Under the pieces are notes generated by a model. That model was given only the letters and a program-made list of their open reading frames with translations. It did no database searches and was not told the origin of the DNA. Positions 1 through 9,448 of a stretch of DNA of 64,000 nt are shown in pieces (position 1 is the first letter of the stretch; every line of letters begins with the position of its first letter). The stretch is from Neorhizobium vignae. Its GTDB lineage: Bacteria; Pseudomonadota; Alphaproteobacteria; Rhizobiales; Rhizobiaceae. The translations under genes were made by a program, and so were the position numbers. The DNA is taken from assembly GCF_000732195.1 (NCBI RefSeq), contig NZ_JNNU01000005.1, positions 310,001 to 374,000 on the forward strand. The letters are read 5' to 3'.

Positions 1-39
1 TCGGCGGCGCCTTTTTTCGTTCTGGGTTAGAAAAGGTCC

Positions 40-1101
40 ATGCTTTTCGAACGCCCTTCCGATGATCTTCTTTACGAAGCGCTGGTCGCCCGCGACGCCT
101 GCTATGAAGGTTTTGCCTGGGCGGCGGTGAAGACGACCGGTATTTTCTGCCGCTTGACCTGCCCGGCGCGCAAGCCGAAGCGGGAAAACACCAGTTTCTT
201 CGAGACGATCGCCGAATGCCTGGAGGCCGGCTTCAGACCCTGCAGCCGCTGCCGGCCGATGCTGAAGCTGGGTGCGGCGGATCCGATGGTGACGCGGTTG
301 CTTTCGGCGCTCGATACGGAACCTTTCCGTCGCTGGAGCGAGGAGGATGTCGTTTCGCTCGGTATCGATCCGTCGACCGCGCGGCGCGCCTTCAAGCGGC
401 AGTTCGGCATGAGCTTCCTCGAAATCACGAGGCTCAGACGGATGGGCAAGGCGGCCGAAACGCTGAAGGAGGGTGCGAGCGTTCTCGATGCTCAGCTCGA
501 TGCCGGATATGAATCCGGCAGCGGTTTTCGCAGCGCGGTGACCAAGCTGTTCGGTGCGGCACCCGCCAATCTGCGGACCAAGACCCTGCTGCGGGCCGAC
601 TGGATCGAAACGCCGATCGGGCCGATGATGGCGATTGCCGATCAGCACTCGCTGCATCTGCTCGAATTCGCCGAGCGCAAGGCGCTGCCGGCGGAGATCA
701 GGAAACTTCAAAGGTTTACCGGCAGCGGCATCGTCATGGGACGCCATCCGCCGATCGATCAGATCGAGACGGAGCTGAGGGCCTATTTTGCCGGCGCGGA
801 TCTGGGCTTCAAGACACGGCTTGCCGGGCACGGGTCACCTTTCCAGCGCCGGGTCTGGGAGGCGTTACGGGCGATCCCGGTCGGGGTGTCGACGACCTAT
901 GGAATGGTCGCGGCCGAACTCAACCTCCCCTCCTCCACGCGCGCGGTGGCGGGCGCCAACGGCGCCAACCAGATCGCCATCGTCATTCCCTGCCACCGGC
1001 TGATCGGCGCCGACGGCAGCCTCACCGGTTATGGCGGCGGGCTGTGGCGCAAGCGCTGGCTGTTGGAACATGAGCGGCGGATGGTGGTGAGGAAAGGTTA
1101 G
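40..1101 (+). CDS. ada: Bifunctional Ada: methylphosphotriester/O6-methylguanine-DNA methyltransferase and regulator
   Basis: A full-length Ada protein (353 aa). The N-terminal zinc domain has the four expected cysteines (C37, C41, C68, C71), matching E. coli C38/C42/C69/C72. The first of these takes methyl groups from phosphotriesters and switches Ada to an activator. An AraC-type helix-turn-helix follows at about residues 85-180, then the C-terminal suicide methyltransferase with the PCHRLIG motif (acceptor C318). By family knowledge it repairs alkylated DNA in the cytoplasm and activates its own adaptive-response genes. No alkB or other repair partner lies next to it in the window. ATG start at position 40 fits the family N-terminus. 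Confidence 0.95.
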   Translation: MLFERPSDDLLYEALVARDACYEGFAWAAVKTTGIFCRLTCPARKPKRENTSFFETIAECLEAGFRPCSRCRPMLKLGAADPMVTRLLSALDTEPFRRWSEEDVVSLGIDPSTARRAFKRQFGMSFLEITRLRRMGKAAETLKEGASVLDAQLDAGYESGSGFRSAVTKLFGAAPANLRTKTLLRADWIETPIGPMMAIADQHSLHLLEFAERKALPAEIRKLQRFTGSGIVMGRHPPIDQIETELRAYFAGADLGFKTRLAGHGSPFQRRVWEALRAIPVGVSTTYGMVAAELNLPSSTRAVAGANGANQIAIVIPCHRLIGADGSLTGYGGGLWRKRWLLEHERRMVVRKG

Positions 1102-1133
1102 AAGCTCCGACCGTGGACGACGCCTTCGGCGGG

Positions 1134-2099
1134 TCACGTCGCTGCCGGTTCGGTGAATTCAAGCCCGGAATGAGACTGCCGCCTCGCCTTCCTGGCCCGG
1201 AAAATTGCTTCGACGATCAAGGCCAGCGGCAAGCCGATGAAGAACGGGATGAAGAAATAGATCACCCGGAAGGCGACCAGCGAGCCGATCGAGGCCTGGT
1301 CTCCCATGACATGGCGGACGGTCGCCTCCAGGACACCGAGACCGCCCGGCGCATGGGTGATCAAAATCGCCAGGTTGGCGAGCACGAAGGCCGTGGCGGC
1401 TTTCAGATAACTCACGTCGGCACTGGCGGCCATGACTTCGCGCAGGCAGGCCGAGACCAGCGCGAAATTGATCGTGCCGATCACCACCTGGGCAATAGCA
1501 ATCGTCAAAGTCGGCATTTCGAAGGTCCAGGAACGGATCTTCAGCGGAGTACGGACAAAGGCCGCGAGTGCAAGGTAACCGGCTGTTGCGGCAAGGCAGG
1601 CAAAACCGATCGCGATGATTACGGCCTCGCTCAGGCCCAACACCGAAGCGGCATCCTTCGGGTTGAGGACCATGACGATGCCCGACAGCATCGCCATGCC
1701 GATACCGACCGTGACGCCGGACAGCAGCACGATCTTCGCCACGTCCTCGGTGCTCATGCCCCAATGGGCATAATAGCGGTAACGCAGCGCGCCGCTGCTC
1801 AAGCCCGAAAGACCGACGCTCTGGCCGATCGAGAGCGCGATGAACGAGGCAAGGCCGATCTTTGGATATGCGAGGTCGTTCTTCACATAACGCACGCCGG
1901 CCCAATCAAAGCCCGAGAGGCAGAGATAGGACCCGAAGGCGAAGAGGAGTGCCATCAACAGGTTGACGGTCGGGATGGCCCGGAAGGATTCGATGATTTC
2001 GGACAACGTGAAGTCACGGAACGTATGATAGAGCAGATATCCGGCGGCGCCGAAGCCGATCACCAGCATGCCATAGGTCAGGATTTTCTTTCGCGTCAT
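1134..2099 (-). CDS. Lysylphosphatidylglycerol synthase TM-region / UPF0104 (YbhN-like) membrane protein
   Basis: A 321-aa integral membrane protein with about eight hydrophobic segments. It carries the family hallmarks near GLSSGALRYRYY (about residues 98-109) and the late HAPGGLGVLE motif (about residues 248-257). The soluble catalytic domain of a full MprF lysyl-PG synthase is absent, so only the flippase-like membrane part is present. Members of this family are thought to move lipids or lipid-linked precursors; the substrate here is unknown. It converges on ada with a short gap. A second member of the same family lies at 21529-22491 beside glycosyltransferases. Confidence 0.8.
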   Translation of the reverse strand: MTRKKILTYGMLVIGFGAAGYLLYHTFRDFTLSEIIESFRAIPTVNLLMALLFAFGSYLCLSGFDWAGVRYVKNDLAYPKIGLASFIALSIGQSVGLSGLSSGALRYRYYAHWGMSTEDVAKIVLLSGVTVGIGMAMLSGIVMVLNPKDAASVLGLSEAVIIAIGFACLAATAGYLALAAFVRTPLKIRSWTFEMPTLTIAIAQVVIGTINFALVSACLREVMAASADVSYLKAATAFVLANLAILITHAPGGLGVLEATVRHVMGDQASIGSLVAFRVIYFFIPFFIGLPLALIVEAIFRARKARRQSHSGLEFTEPAAT

Positions 2100-2166
2100 C
2101 GCCCGCTCACGCTCACAAGATCACACGCAACGGGTGGATGCGGATTTTGTTCCTAGTACGAGGATT

Positions 2167-2460
2167 TCACAGCCGCTGGATGATGCGCGAAAAGGCGGGA
2201 TCGTTGGGATTATATCCGCGAACAGGGCTGCGGAAGCCCGCCTCTGTCTCGGTCAAATCGACGATGTCATCGACGTGAAACAGACGCCACCCGGAACCCG
2301 TTCCGGCGATCTGCCAGGCGCTGAGGGCGAGTGCGCCCTCCCCGACATAACCGAGGATATGCGGCCGCACCCTGCGCTTTACGTCCTTGTAGCGGAGCTC
2401 GATGATCCGCCGGCGCTCGATCGCACCGATGATGATATCCGGATAGCTTGTCTTCCGCAC
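2167..2460 (-). CDS. Small WYL-like conserved hypothetical protein
   Basis: A 97-aa protein without signal peptide or membrane segment. Its fold pattern (early ERRRIIELRYKD, then RRVRPHILGY, then WRLFHVDDI) looks like an isolated WYL-type small beta-barrel ligand-binding domain without its usual DNA-binding domain. I infer this from motif order only. It lies just downstream of smpB in the same direction (94-bp gap). Function is not known; a regulatory or nucleic-acid-binding role would be a guess. Confidence 0.6.
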   Translation of the reverse strand: MRKTSYPDIIIGAIERRRIIELRYKDVKRRVRPHILGYVGEGALALSAWQIAGTGSGWRLFHVDDIVDLTETEAGFRSPVRGYNPNDPAFSRIIQRL

Positions 2461-2553
2461 GAAAACTCCCTGGTGTCTCCCTTAACGGCCGGGAGGCATG
2501 GAAGTTCATGATCGCCATGGGAAGAAACGGCGGGGCGGCAGTTGCGCGGTTAA

Positions 2554-3030
2554 TCAGTTCGACTTCAGAAGCCGCGACTTCTGGCGGTTCCAGTCACGTT
2601 CCTTCTCCGTCTCGCGCTTGTCGTGCAGCTTCTTGCCCTTGGCGAGGGCCAGTTCGAGCTTGGCGCGGCCTTTTTCGTTGAAATAGATTTTCAACGGCAC
2701 CAGCGTCATGCCTTCGCGGTTGATGCCGGCGCGCAGGCGGCCGATCTCGCGCTTGGAGAGCAGGAGCTTGCGGCGGCGGCGCGGTTCGTGATTGAAACGA
2801 TTGGCCTGCAGATATTCAGGCAGATGGGAATTGATCAGCCAGATCTCGTTGCCCTCGTCGGAGGCGTAGGATTCGGCAATATTGGCCTTGCCTTCGCGCA
2901 AAGACTTGACCTCGGTCCCGGTCAGGACCAGGCCGGCCTCGTAGGTATCCATGATTTCATAGTTGAAGCGGGCCTTGCGGTTCTCCGCGACAATCTTGTT
3001 GACCGTGCGCTGGCTGCCTTTGGGGGCCAT
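2554..3030 (-). CDS. smpB: SsrA-binding protein SmpB
   Basis: 158 aa, the usual SmpB length. The start ([27 protein letters not shown]) and the basic C-terminal tail ([19 protein letters not shown]) are typical. SmpB brings tmRNA to stalled ribosomes for trans-translation in the cytoplasm; the tail enters the mRNA channel. It lies downstream of dapA on the same strand, separated by a hairpin at 3064-3093 that probably ends most dapA transcripts. The tmRNA gene itself is not in the window. Confidence 0.95.
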   Translation of the reverse strand: MAPKGSQRTVNKIVAENRKARFNYEIMDTYEAGLVLTGTEVKSLREGKANIAESYASDEGNEIWLINSHLPEYLQANRFNHEPRRRRKLLLSKREIGRLRAGINREGMTLVPLKIYFNEKGRAKLELALAKGKKLHDKRETEKERDWNRQKSRLLKSN

Positions 3031-3063
3031 GGGTGTATTCCGTTCCGCCCTTATCTGAAAACA

Positions 3064-3093
3064 AATCCCCGCCCATGGGCTATGAGCGGGGTT
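3064..3093 (-). terminator. Hairpin terminator between dapA and smpB
   Basis: On the minus strand AACCCCGC pairs with GCGGGGATT around a loop of about 12 nt, followed by a T-rich tract. It sits directly after the dapA stop and before smpB. Confidence 0.6.
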
Positions 3094-3149
3094 ACTTGTC
3101 TATGTAATGCGGCCGATGCCGAAAGTGAAGCGGCGAGCGCGGATGTGTC

Positions 3150-4034
3150 TCAGTTCAGGAGCCCGGCGTGGCGCAGCGCGGAATCGATCGCCGCCTCGGT
3201 TGCGGGTTCCAGCGTCGAGACCAGCGGCGAGCGGACCGTGCGGTTCATGCCGCGGATCCTGTTGAGGCCGTATTTGGCGCCGCAGAGGCCGGGTTCCAGG
3301 AAGATCGCCTTGTGCAGCGGCATCAGGCGGTCCTGGTATTCGAGCGCCTTGGCATAATCGCCCGCAAGCGTCGCCGCCTGGAATTCCGCGCAGAGGCGCG
3401 GTGCGACATTGGCCGTTACCGAGATGCAGCCGACGCCGCCGTGGGCGTTGAAGCCGAGGGCCGTCGCGTCCTCCCCCGAGAGCTGCACGAAATCCTTGCC
3501 GCAAGTAATGCGCTGCTCCGAGACGCGCTCGATCTTGCCGGTCGCATCCTTGACGCCGATGATATTCCGGTGCGCCTTCACCAGCGCGCCCATCGTTTCC
3601 GGCGACATGTCGATGACCGAACGCGGCGGGATGTTGTAGATGATGATCGGCAGCTTCGTCGCTTGCGCGATCGCCGAGAAATGCGCGATCAGGCCCTTCT
3701 GGGTCGGCTTGTTGTAATAGGGCGTCACGACGAGGACGGCATCGGCGCCGGCCTTTTCCGCGTGCACGGCAAGCTCCACCGCCTCGCGCGTGTTGTTGGA
3801 ACCGGCACCGGCGATAACGGGCACCCGCTTCCTCGCGACTTCGATACAGAGTTCCACGACGCGCTTGTGCTCGTCATGGCTCAACGTCGGCGATTCACCG
3901 GTGGTGCCGACAGGCACCAGACCGCTGCTGCCTTCGACGATCTGCCAATCCACATGCGCGGCAAAAGCCTGCTCATCCACCGCATCATCGGCAGTGAACG
4001 GAGTGACCAGCGCGGGCATCGATCCCTTGAACAT
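3150..4034 (-). CDS. dapA: 4-hydroxy-tetrahydrodipicolinate synthase
   Basis: Condenses pyruvate with aspartate semialdehyde at the first committed step of lysine and meso-diaminopimelate synthesis. The open frame extends upstream to 4190, but the family N-terminus [13 protein letters not shown] begins at 4034, giving the normal 294 aa. Visible active-site parts are [10 protein letters not shown] (Thr pair), the IYNIPPRS tyrosine, and the Schiff-base lysine in IGVKDATG. It is divergent from the lytic transglycosylase gene at 4310 and upstream of smpB. The diaminopimelate it supplies goes into the peptidoglycan that the neighbouring enzyme cleaves. Confidence 0.95.
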   Translation of the reverse strand: MFKGSMPALVTPFTADDAVDEQAFAAHVDWQIVEGSSGLVPVGTTGESPTLSHDEHKRVVELCIEVARKRVPVIAGAGSNNTREAVELAVHAEKAGADAVLVVTPYYNKPTQKGLIAHFSAIAQATKLPIIIYNIPPRSVIDMSPETMGALVKAHRNIIGVKDATGKIERVSEQRITCGKDFVQLSGEDATALGFNAHGGVGCISVTANVAPRLCAEFQAATLAGDYAKALEYQDRLMPLHKAIFLEPGLCGAKYGLNRIRGMNRTVRSPLVSTLEPATEAAIDSALRHAGLLN

Positions 4035-4309
4035 GCAAAACTCCCAGTCGGCAGCGTCCATTCTGCTGCCGCAATCCATGATTATGAGGGCTCTCGACAA
4101 TTTTGGACGGGCCGCGACGCAGTCGACCTTTTCCCGAAAGCCTTTCAGGTCGCGCACCATAAAGCGGCGGGAAAGCGGCGACAAGCGCAAGTGCCAGGGA
4201 TTTCATATGGAATCTCATATAAGAAACCGCGCATTTTCATAAATGCGGTAAGCTTTCGTTAACGTGGCTGGCGGCTAATAAGGGGACGACTATTTTCGCG
4301 AGTTACCGG

Positions 4310-6385
4310 ATGTACAGGCCTGTTCTGATCCTCGCAGCACTGGGGCTCGGCGCTGCGAGCATGCATGCATTTGCCGCATCGCTGCCCGAAAGCATGGCCC
4401 CCCTTCCCTATATGAAGCCCGAAAATCCGGTCGCGATGCCCATGCCCGCCGCGATGCCGGTGCCGGACGTCACCGGCACGATCCCGCGGACGGATCCGCT
4501 TGTCGTTGCTCCCCAGTTGAAAGCAGGGCTCGACGCGCTTGCCGGCAATGACATCGCCGCCGCCCTTGCCACACGCAACGCTCTTGCCGAAGGCTCGCTC
4601 GACCGGCATATCCTCACCTGGGCGATCGCCACCTCCGGCGCGCCGGGCGTGCCGTCGGGCGAGATCGCGGCAGCCCAGACGGAACTGAAGGGCTGGCCGG
4701 GTCTGAAGGGCCTGCGCGCCAATTCCGAACGCGCTCTTTATCGCGAAAATCCGCCCGCTCCGACAGTGCTGGCGGCCTTCGGCTCAACCCGTCCGGAAAC
4801 GACCGAGGGCACGCTCATCCTCGCCCGCGCGCTCGTCGCATCGGCCAGGCAGGCGGAGGCCGCCCGCCCGCTGCGTCAGATCTGGTTCACCGAAACGCTC
4901 GACAAGCCGACCGAGGACAAGATCCTCGCCGAGTTTTCCGCGCTTTTCACCGCCGCCGACCATAAAGCGCGGATGGACTTCCTCATGTACAAGGGGCGTG
5001 CGGCACAGGCCAAGCGCTTCGGCGATCTCGCCAAGGCGCAATCGCTTTACAAGGCCTGGACCGCCGTCATCAGCAATGCCAAGAATGCCGAGGCGCTGCT
5101 GAACGGCATCGACGGTTCCCTGAAGGACGATGCCGGCTATCTCTTCGCCCGCGTCGAATATCTGCGGCGCCAGGACAAATACCGGGACGCGGCAGACCTG
5201 CTCGAAAAGGCCCCGCGCGACGCGGCAAAACTGGTCAACACGACGGAATGGTGGAACGAGCGACGCATCGTGGCGCGCGGCCTTGCCGATCAGGGCGAGT
5301 TCAAGCTCGCCTACCGGACCGCGGCCAATTATGTTGCCGCATCCTCCACCGATATCGTCGATGCGGAATTCCACGCTGGCTGGTATGCGCTGCGGGCGCT
5401 GCATGAGCCGGCAACCGCCGAGAAACATTTCCGCAAGATCCTCGAGACCTCGAACAAGCCGCTTTCAGCGTCGCGCGCCCTCTACTGGCTCGGCCGCGCG
5501 GCGGAAGACGGCGGGCCGGGCAGCGCCAAGGAGTTTTTCACCAAGGCGGCGCATTTCTCCAGCACGTTCTATGGCCAACTTGCCGCCGCACGTCTCGACC
5601 TCAAGTCGCTCGACGTCACCTATCCGACCGCGAGTGGAGCCGACCGGCAGAATTTCGAAAGCCGCGAAGCCGTCCGGGCGATCGCAAGGCTCGAAGATGC
5701 CGGCCATGGCAAACGCGCCGCAGTACTCTATCGCGCGCTGGCGGAAGAAATGACCAGCCCGGGAGAGCTTGCGATCCTCGCGGCAAGGGCCGAATCGGAA
5801 GACAATCACGCCCTGTCGCTGCAGATCGGCAAGACGGCTTTCAGCCGCGGCATCGATGTAGCCGCGCTCGCCTTCCCGATCGGCGTCATCCCGGCCGGTG
5901 CCGATATCGAAAGTTCCGGCAAGGCGCTCGCCTATGCGATAGCCCGCCAGGAAAGCGCCTTCAACCCGGGCGCGGTTTCACCTGCCAATGCCCGCGGCCT
6001 CTTACAAATCCTGCCCGGCACGGCGCAGGGCGTCGCCAAGCGGCACGGCCTCACCTATGCGGCAGCAAAGCTGACCACGGATGCGGGCTACAACGCCACG
6101 CTCGGCGCACATTATCTCGGCGAACAGATCGACGCGTTCGGCGGCTCCTACATCCTCACCTTCATCGCCTATAATGCCGGTCCGAAACGGGTGCCCGAGT
6201 GGATCACCCGCTATGGCGACCCGCGCAGCAAATCCCTCGATGAGGTGGTCGACTGGATCGAGCGCATCCCCTTCCCCGAAACCCGCAATTACGTGCAGCG
6301 GGTGATGGAGAACTATCAGGTCTACAAGGTGAGGCTTGGGCAGAAGGCGGATATCGAAGCGGATTTGCGGTTCGGGCGGCGATAA
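4310..6385 (+). CDS. slt: Soluble lytic murein transglycosylase
   Basis: A 691-aa exported protein. An N-terminal signal peptide (about residues 1-24, ending AFA) is followed by a long alpha-helical superhelix rich in W/Y/L repeats (about residues 60-520). The C-terminal SLT domain has catalytic Glu548 in ARQESAFNPG, then GLLQILPGTA and TFIAYNAGP. It cleaves glycan strands to 1,6-anhydro-muropeptides in the periplasm. In bacteria with AmpR such products are the signal for beta-lactamase induction, which may link it to the ampR-OXA pair near 44 kb (inference). Divergent from dapA. Confidence 0.92.
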   Translation: MYRPVLILAALGLGAASMHAFAASLPESMAPLPYMKPENPVAMPMPAAMPVPDVTGTIPRTDPLVVAPQLKAGLDALAGNDIAAALATRNALAEGSLDRHILTWAIATSGAPGVPSGEIAAAQTELKGWPGLKGLRANSERALYRENPPAPTVLAAFGSTRPETTEGTLILARALVASARQAEAARPLRQIWFTETLDKPTEDKILAEFSALFTAADHKARMDFLMYKGRAAQAKRFGDLAKAQSLYKAWTAVISNAKNAEALLNGIDGSLKDDAGYLFARVEYLRRQDKYRDAADLLEKAPRDAAKLVNTTEWWNERRIVARGLADQGEFKLAYRTAANYVAASSTDIVDAEFHAGWYALRALHEPATAEKHFRKILETSNKPLSASRALYWLGRAAEDGGPGSAKEFFTKAAHFSSTFYGQLAAARLDLKSLDVTYPTASGADRQNFESREAVRAIARLEDAGHGKRAAVLYRALAEEMTSPGELAILAARAESEDNHALSLQIGKTAFSRGIDVAALAFPIGVIPAGADIESSGKALAYAIARQESAFNPGAVSPANARGLLQILPGTAQGVAKRHGLTYAAAKLTTDAGYNATLGAHYLGEQIDAFGGSYILTFIAYNAGPKRVPEWITRYGDPRSKSLDEVVDWIERIPFPETRNYVQRVMENYQVYKVRLGQKADIEADLRFGRR

Positions 6386-6482
6386 GCAGGCCGCGGCCTC
6401 ATCGAGCCTGATCTTCTCATCTTCAAACAAGAGACGACGCGGACCTAGTTCCAACAGCCATCCCTGTTGCAGGCGAAGTCAT

Positions 6483-6514
6483 CAAAACAAAAAGCCCGGC
6501 ACGAGGCCGGGCTT
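6483..6514 (-). terminator. Rho-independent terminator of the first porin gene
   Basis: AAGCCCGGC (6492-6500) pairs with GCCGGGCTT (6506-6514). On the minus strand it is followed by a T-rich run. It ends the porin gene whose stop is at 6540. Confidence 0.8.
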
Positions 6515-6539
6515 CTAAGCTCAATCCGATCAAATCAGA

Positions 6540-7580
6540 TTAGAAGTCGCGCTGCAGGCGGACGATACCCTGTACCGTGCCATCTTCGTCGCCAATTTCC
6601 TGATAGTTTACAGCAACCTTGGCAGCGAAGTTTTCGACGATCTGGTAGTTGACGGTAACGCCAGCGCCCCAGGCATCATCGCCGAAGAAGTCGCCATCTG
6701 CATCAACTTCCGTGTTCCAGATGTACTGGGCTTCCGGAATGATTTCGAGCTTGTCGGTCGCCTTGAAGGAATAGGCAACAGCTACAGCTGCTTCACCAGC
6801 ACCGGTGTCGGTTACGCCGTAATAGGCATTGTCACCCGACGACCAAACGCCGGAGAGGTAGAAGGTGCCTGGACCAACCGCAACAGAGCCGATCGCACGG
6901 ACAGCGCCGTCTTCGGCACCGAAGTCATAAGAACCGAGCAGTTCGAGCTTGGCCGGACCGATCGCTGCCTGGATGATAGCCTCGATACCGACGTTCTGTC
7001 CGCCAACGCCCTGAAGACGCGACAGTTCGTCAACCTGAATGCCAGCCGTGAAGGCCGAGCCGGTATAGGTGTAGGAGATCGACTGCAGACGGTTCGAACC
7101 GAGGTTGTCGAGTTCGCCCGGAAGGTCGTTGGCATCCCACCAGTTCAACCAGCGACCAACGCGGAAACCGCCGAGCTGGATATAGGCTTCGTTGATATAG
7201 GCGCCATTGGCACTGCCGTTGGACGTGTAGCCAACGTCCTGGTTGGCTTCGAAACGAACCGAAGCAACCGAAGTCAGCGTGCCGAGTTCGGTGTCGGACT
7301 TTGCAGTGAAGTCGAGCTGAGCGCGGCTGTAGGAATCCCAGTCGCCGTTGTTGAAGCTATTCGTGTCTTCACCAAAGCCAACTTCGAAACGGACATAACC
7401 ACCGACCTTGAGGCAGGTTTCAGTGCCCGGGATGTAGAAGTAACCAGTGCCGAACGCGTCGCAGACACGAACGTATTCCATAGGCTCCGGTTCGGCAGCG
7501 ACGATGGCGTCGGCAGCCTGAGCACCGGAAACTGCCGCGAGAGCCGCTGCAGAACCGAGAAGAAGGCTCTTAATGTTCAT
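6540..7580 (-). CDS. ropA: RopA-type outer membrane porin (copy 1)
   Basis: A 346-aa alphaproteobacterial 16-strand type porin. The signal peptide ends SGAQA at about residue 22. The mature start is followed by EYVRVCDAFGTGYFYIPGTETCLK, here split: EYVRVCDAFGTG then YFYIPGTETCLK, with a conserved cysteine pair. The C-terminus ends in the phenylalanine (RLQRDF) needed for outer-membrane insertion. It forms diffusion channels. It follows the second copy on the same strand, and the two share the signal peptide and the leader GACTGGAGGTCAAAA carrying a strong GGAGG ribosome site. Its own terminator suggests separate or processed transcripts. Confidence 0.93.
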   Translation of the reverse strand: MNIKSLLLGSAAALAAVSGAQAADAIVAAEPEPMEYVRVCDAFGTGYFYIPGTETCLKVGGYVRFEVGFGEDTNSFNNGDWDSYSRAQLDFTAKSDTELGTLTSVASVRFEANQDVGYTSNGSANGAYINEAYIQLGGFRVGRWLNWWDANDLPGELDNLGSNRLQSISYTYTGSAFTAGIQVDELSRLQGVGGQNVGIEAIIQAAIGPAKLELLGSYDFGAEDGAVRAIGSVAVGPGTFYLSGVWSSGDNAYYGVTDTGAGEAAVAVAYSFKATDKLEIIPEAQYIWNTEVDADGDFFGDDAWGAGVTVNYQIVENFAAKVAVNYQEIGDEDGTVQGIVRLQRDF

Positions 7581-7726
7581 TCTTTTGACCTCCAGTCAAT
7601 TTCTCTGAATGCTAGTTCGCGCCCGACCCAAAATTGATCAAACGCGTAAAGGCCGCGAAAGCAGCCCTATCCCCCGATATCAACTCCCCATGTGGAGGCC
7701 CTGCATAGAGGCCAACCATTTATAGA

Positions 7727-7754
7727 GAACTCCCCCGGCAAGCCGGGGGAGTTC
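7727..7754 (-). terminator. Perfect hairpin after second porin gene
   Basis: GAACTCCCCCGGC and GCCGGGGGAGTTC form a perfect 13-bp stem with a 2-nt loop, just after the porin stop at 7763. The T-run after it is weak, so it may act in mRNA protection or attenuation as well as termination. Confidence 0.65.
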
Positions 7755-7762
7755 CTTTATTA

Positions 7763-8815
7763 TTAGAACGTGCGGTCGAGACGGACGAAGCCATCCCAGA
7801 ATTCTTCAGCAGCGCCCGAAGTGTCGTTGTAGTTCGCGGTAACCTTGGCAGTGAAGCCCGGAACGATCGTGTAATCGACCGTTACGCCAGCGCGCCAAGC
7901 GTCGTCGCCCGTGAATTCGCCGTCAGCGTCAACTTCAGAATTCCAGACGTAGGTACCGCCGGGAGTGATCGTCAGCTTGTCGGAGACCTTGAAAGCGTAC
8001 GAAGCAGCGAGAGCCCATTCACCACGGTTGAAGTAGGCGTTGTCGAAGTTCGCATCGCCCACACCGCTCGACCAGATGGCGAGAGCCTGCAGGGTGCCCG
8101 GGCCGACCGGAGCCGAGATGAGAGCGCGAACTGCACCGTTTTCAGCGCTGAAGTCATAAGCACCGAGAAGGTCGAAAGCTACGCCGCCGAACTTGGTCGT
8201 TACGATAGCTTCGAGACCGACGTTCTGGCCACCAAGACCCTGAAGACGCGACAGTTCGTCAACCTGGACACCAGCGGTGAAGGCGCTACCCGTGTAGAAG
8301 TAGCCGACAGACTGCATGCGGGTGTTCTGGGTACCGGAGTTCCAATCGGACTCGCCGTTGATACCCTTATCCCAAGGGTTGTAGTAACGACCGACCTTGA
8401 AACCACCGAGCTGGATGTAAGCTTCGTTGATGTAGGCGGCGTTGGAGCTGCCGTTGGACGTGTAACCAACGTCCTGGTTGGCTTCGAAACGAACCGAAGC
8501 AACCGAGGTCAGCGTGCCAAGCTCAGTGTCCGACTTCGCGGTGAAGTCGAGCTGAACGCGCGACCAGGTATCCCAGTCGGTGTCGTTGAAGGAGTTTACG
8601 TCCTGACCGATATCAGCCTGGAAACGGACATAACCGCCGATCTTGAGGCAGGTTTCGGTGCCCGGGATGTAGAAGTAGCCGGTGCCGAAAGCGTCGCAAA
8701 CGCGAACGTATTCCATGGGCTCCGGTTCAGCAGCTACGATGGCGTCAGCTGCCTGAGCGCCGGAGACTGCTGCGAGGGCAGCAGCGGAGCCGAGAAGAAG
8801 GCTCTTGATGTTCAT
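7763..8815 (-). CDS. ropA: RopA-type outer membrane porin (copy 2)
   Basis: A 350-aa paralog of the porin at 6540-7580. The frame is open further upstream, but the signal peptide MNIKSLLLGSAAALAAVSGA starts at 8815 behind a GGAGG site. The first ~65 residues are almost identical to copy 1, while surface-loop regions differ (for example the NPWDKGINGESDWN stretch versus NWWDANDLPGELDN). It ends in RLDRTF, the outer-membrane assembly signal. Loop divergence with a conserved barrel suggests different pore selectivity or phage/immune exposure (inference). Confidence 0.92.
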   Translation of the reverse strand: MNIKSLLLGSAAALAAVSGAQAADAIVAAEPEPMEYVRVCDAFGTGYFYIPGTETCLKIGGYVRFQADIGQDVNSFNDTDWDTWSRVQLDFTAKSDTELGTLTSVASVRFEANQDVGYTSNGSSNAAYINEAYIQLGGFKVGRYYNPWDKGINGESDWNSGTQNTRMQSVGYFYTGSAFTAGVQVDELSRLQGLGGQNVGLEAIVTTKFGGVAFDLLGAYDFSAENGAVRALISAPVGPGTLQALAIWSSGVGDANFDNAYFNRGEWALAASYAFKVSDKLTITPGGTYVWNSEVDADGEFTGDDAWRAGVTVDYTIVPGFTAKVTANYNDTSGAAEEFWDGFVRLDRTF

Positions 8816-9233
8816 TTTTGACCTCCAGTCAAAGTTTCGTATGGGTCTGGGTTCTTTTGGCTGAAGGACAGCGTTCCCTGCCCCATCCCCGTCGATTGCT
8901 AGAAGAAGGACGATCCACCGCCTCGCTTCCGGATTTGAAAATACAAGACGGGGAGGGTCATGCAATCTGGAACTTCAATCGGGCGCCCTTCCGGTACCCG
9001 CTTCCCCCAAGTCTGTTGCCGAAAGGACACAAAGCCGGGGACTGGCTTAGGTGGTATTTTACACTTTGTTAAGAAAGGGCTTATCTGGCAGCCACTTAGC
9101 GCCTCGGGAAAGCTCCGGAAGGGAATCACCTCACCCGTCACGCGGCGCGACTGCGCGGTCCTGCGGGCAAAGCGTAAAGGTCGATCAGAACGGGATTGGA
9201 TTTCAGGATTGGGCGGGCGTTTCGAGCCTGGAA
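8816..9233 (+). other. Noncoding interval between porin gene and tRNA-Ser
   Basis: 418 bp with no convincing gene; frames here lack coding character. It must hold the promoter and leader of the porin gene (minus strand). I see no clear operator. The tRNA 3' end borders it. Confidence 0.6.
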
Positions 9234-9323
9234 TGGCGGAGAAGATGGGATTCGAACCCACGATACCCTCTCGGGTATACTCCCTTAGCAGGGGAGCGCC
9301 TTCGACCACTCGGCCACCTCTCC
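9234..9323 (-). tRNA. tRNA-Ser (anticodon GCT)
   Basis: Read on the minus strand: acceptor stem GGAGAGG/CTTCTCC, D-arm starting TGGCCGAGTGG, anticodon loop CTGCTAA within CTCCC/GGGAG, a long variable arm (TACCC/GGGTA), T-arm GTGGGTTCGAATCCCAT, discriminator G and an encoded CCA. The long variable arm marks a class II serine tRNA; GCT reads AGC/AGU codons. Confidence 0.95.
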
Positions 9324-9448
9324 GGTCGGGCCTGATTATTGGGAAACGATATCGATGGCAAGGTCTTTTATGGAAATGTCATGCGATTCCACCGGCAAAG
9401 ACACACGAATCGCAACAAGTGATTCCATTCCCGCAGCTTCGGTGATTC

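Noticed and set aside
1113..2156. Plus-strand 347-aa frame opposite the UPF0104 gene
   Set aside because: Composition is rich in D/R/H/Q with no domain; the minus-strand protein has clear membrane segments and family motifs.
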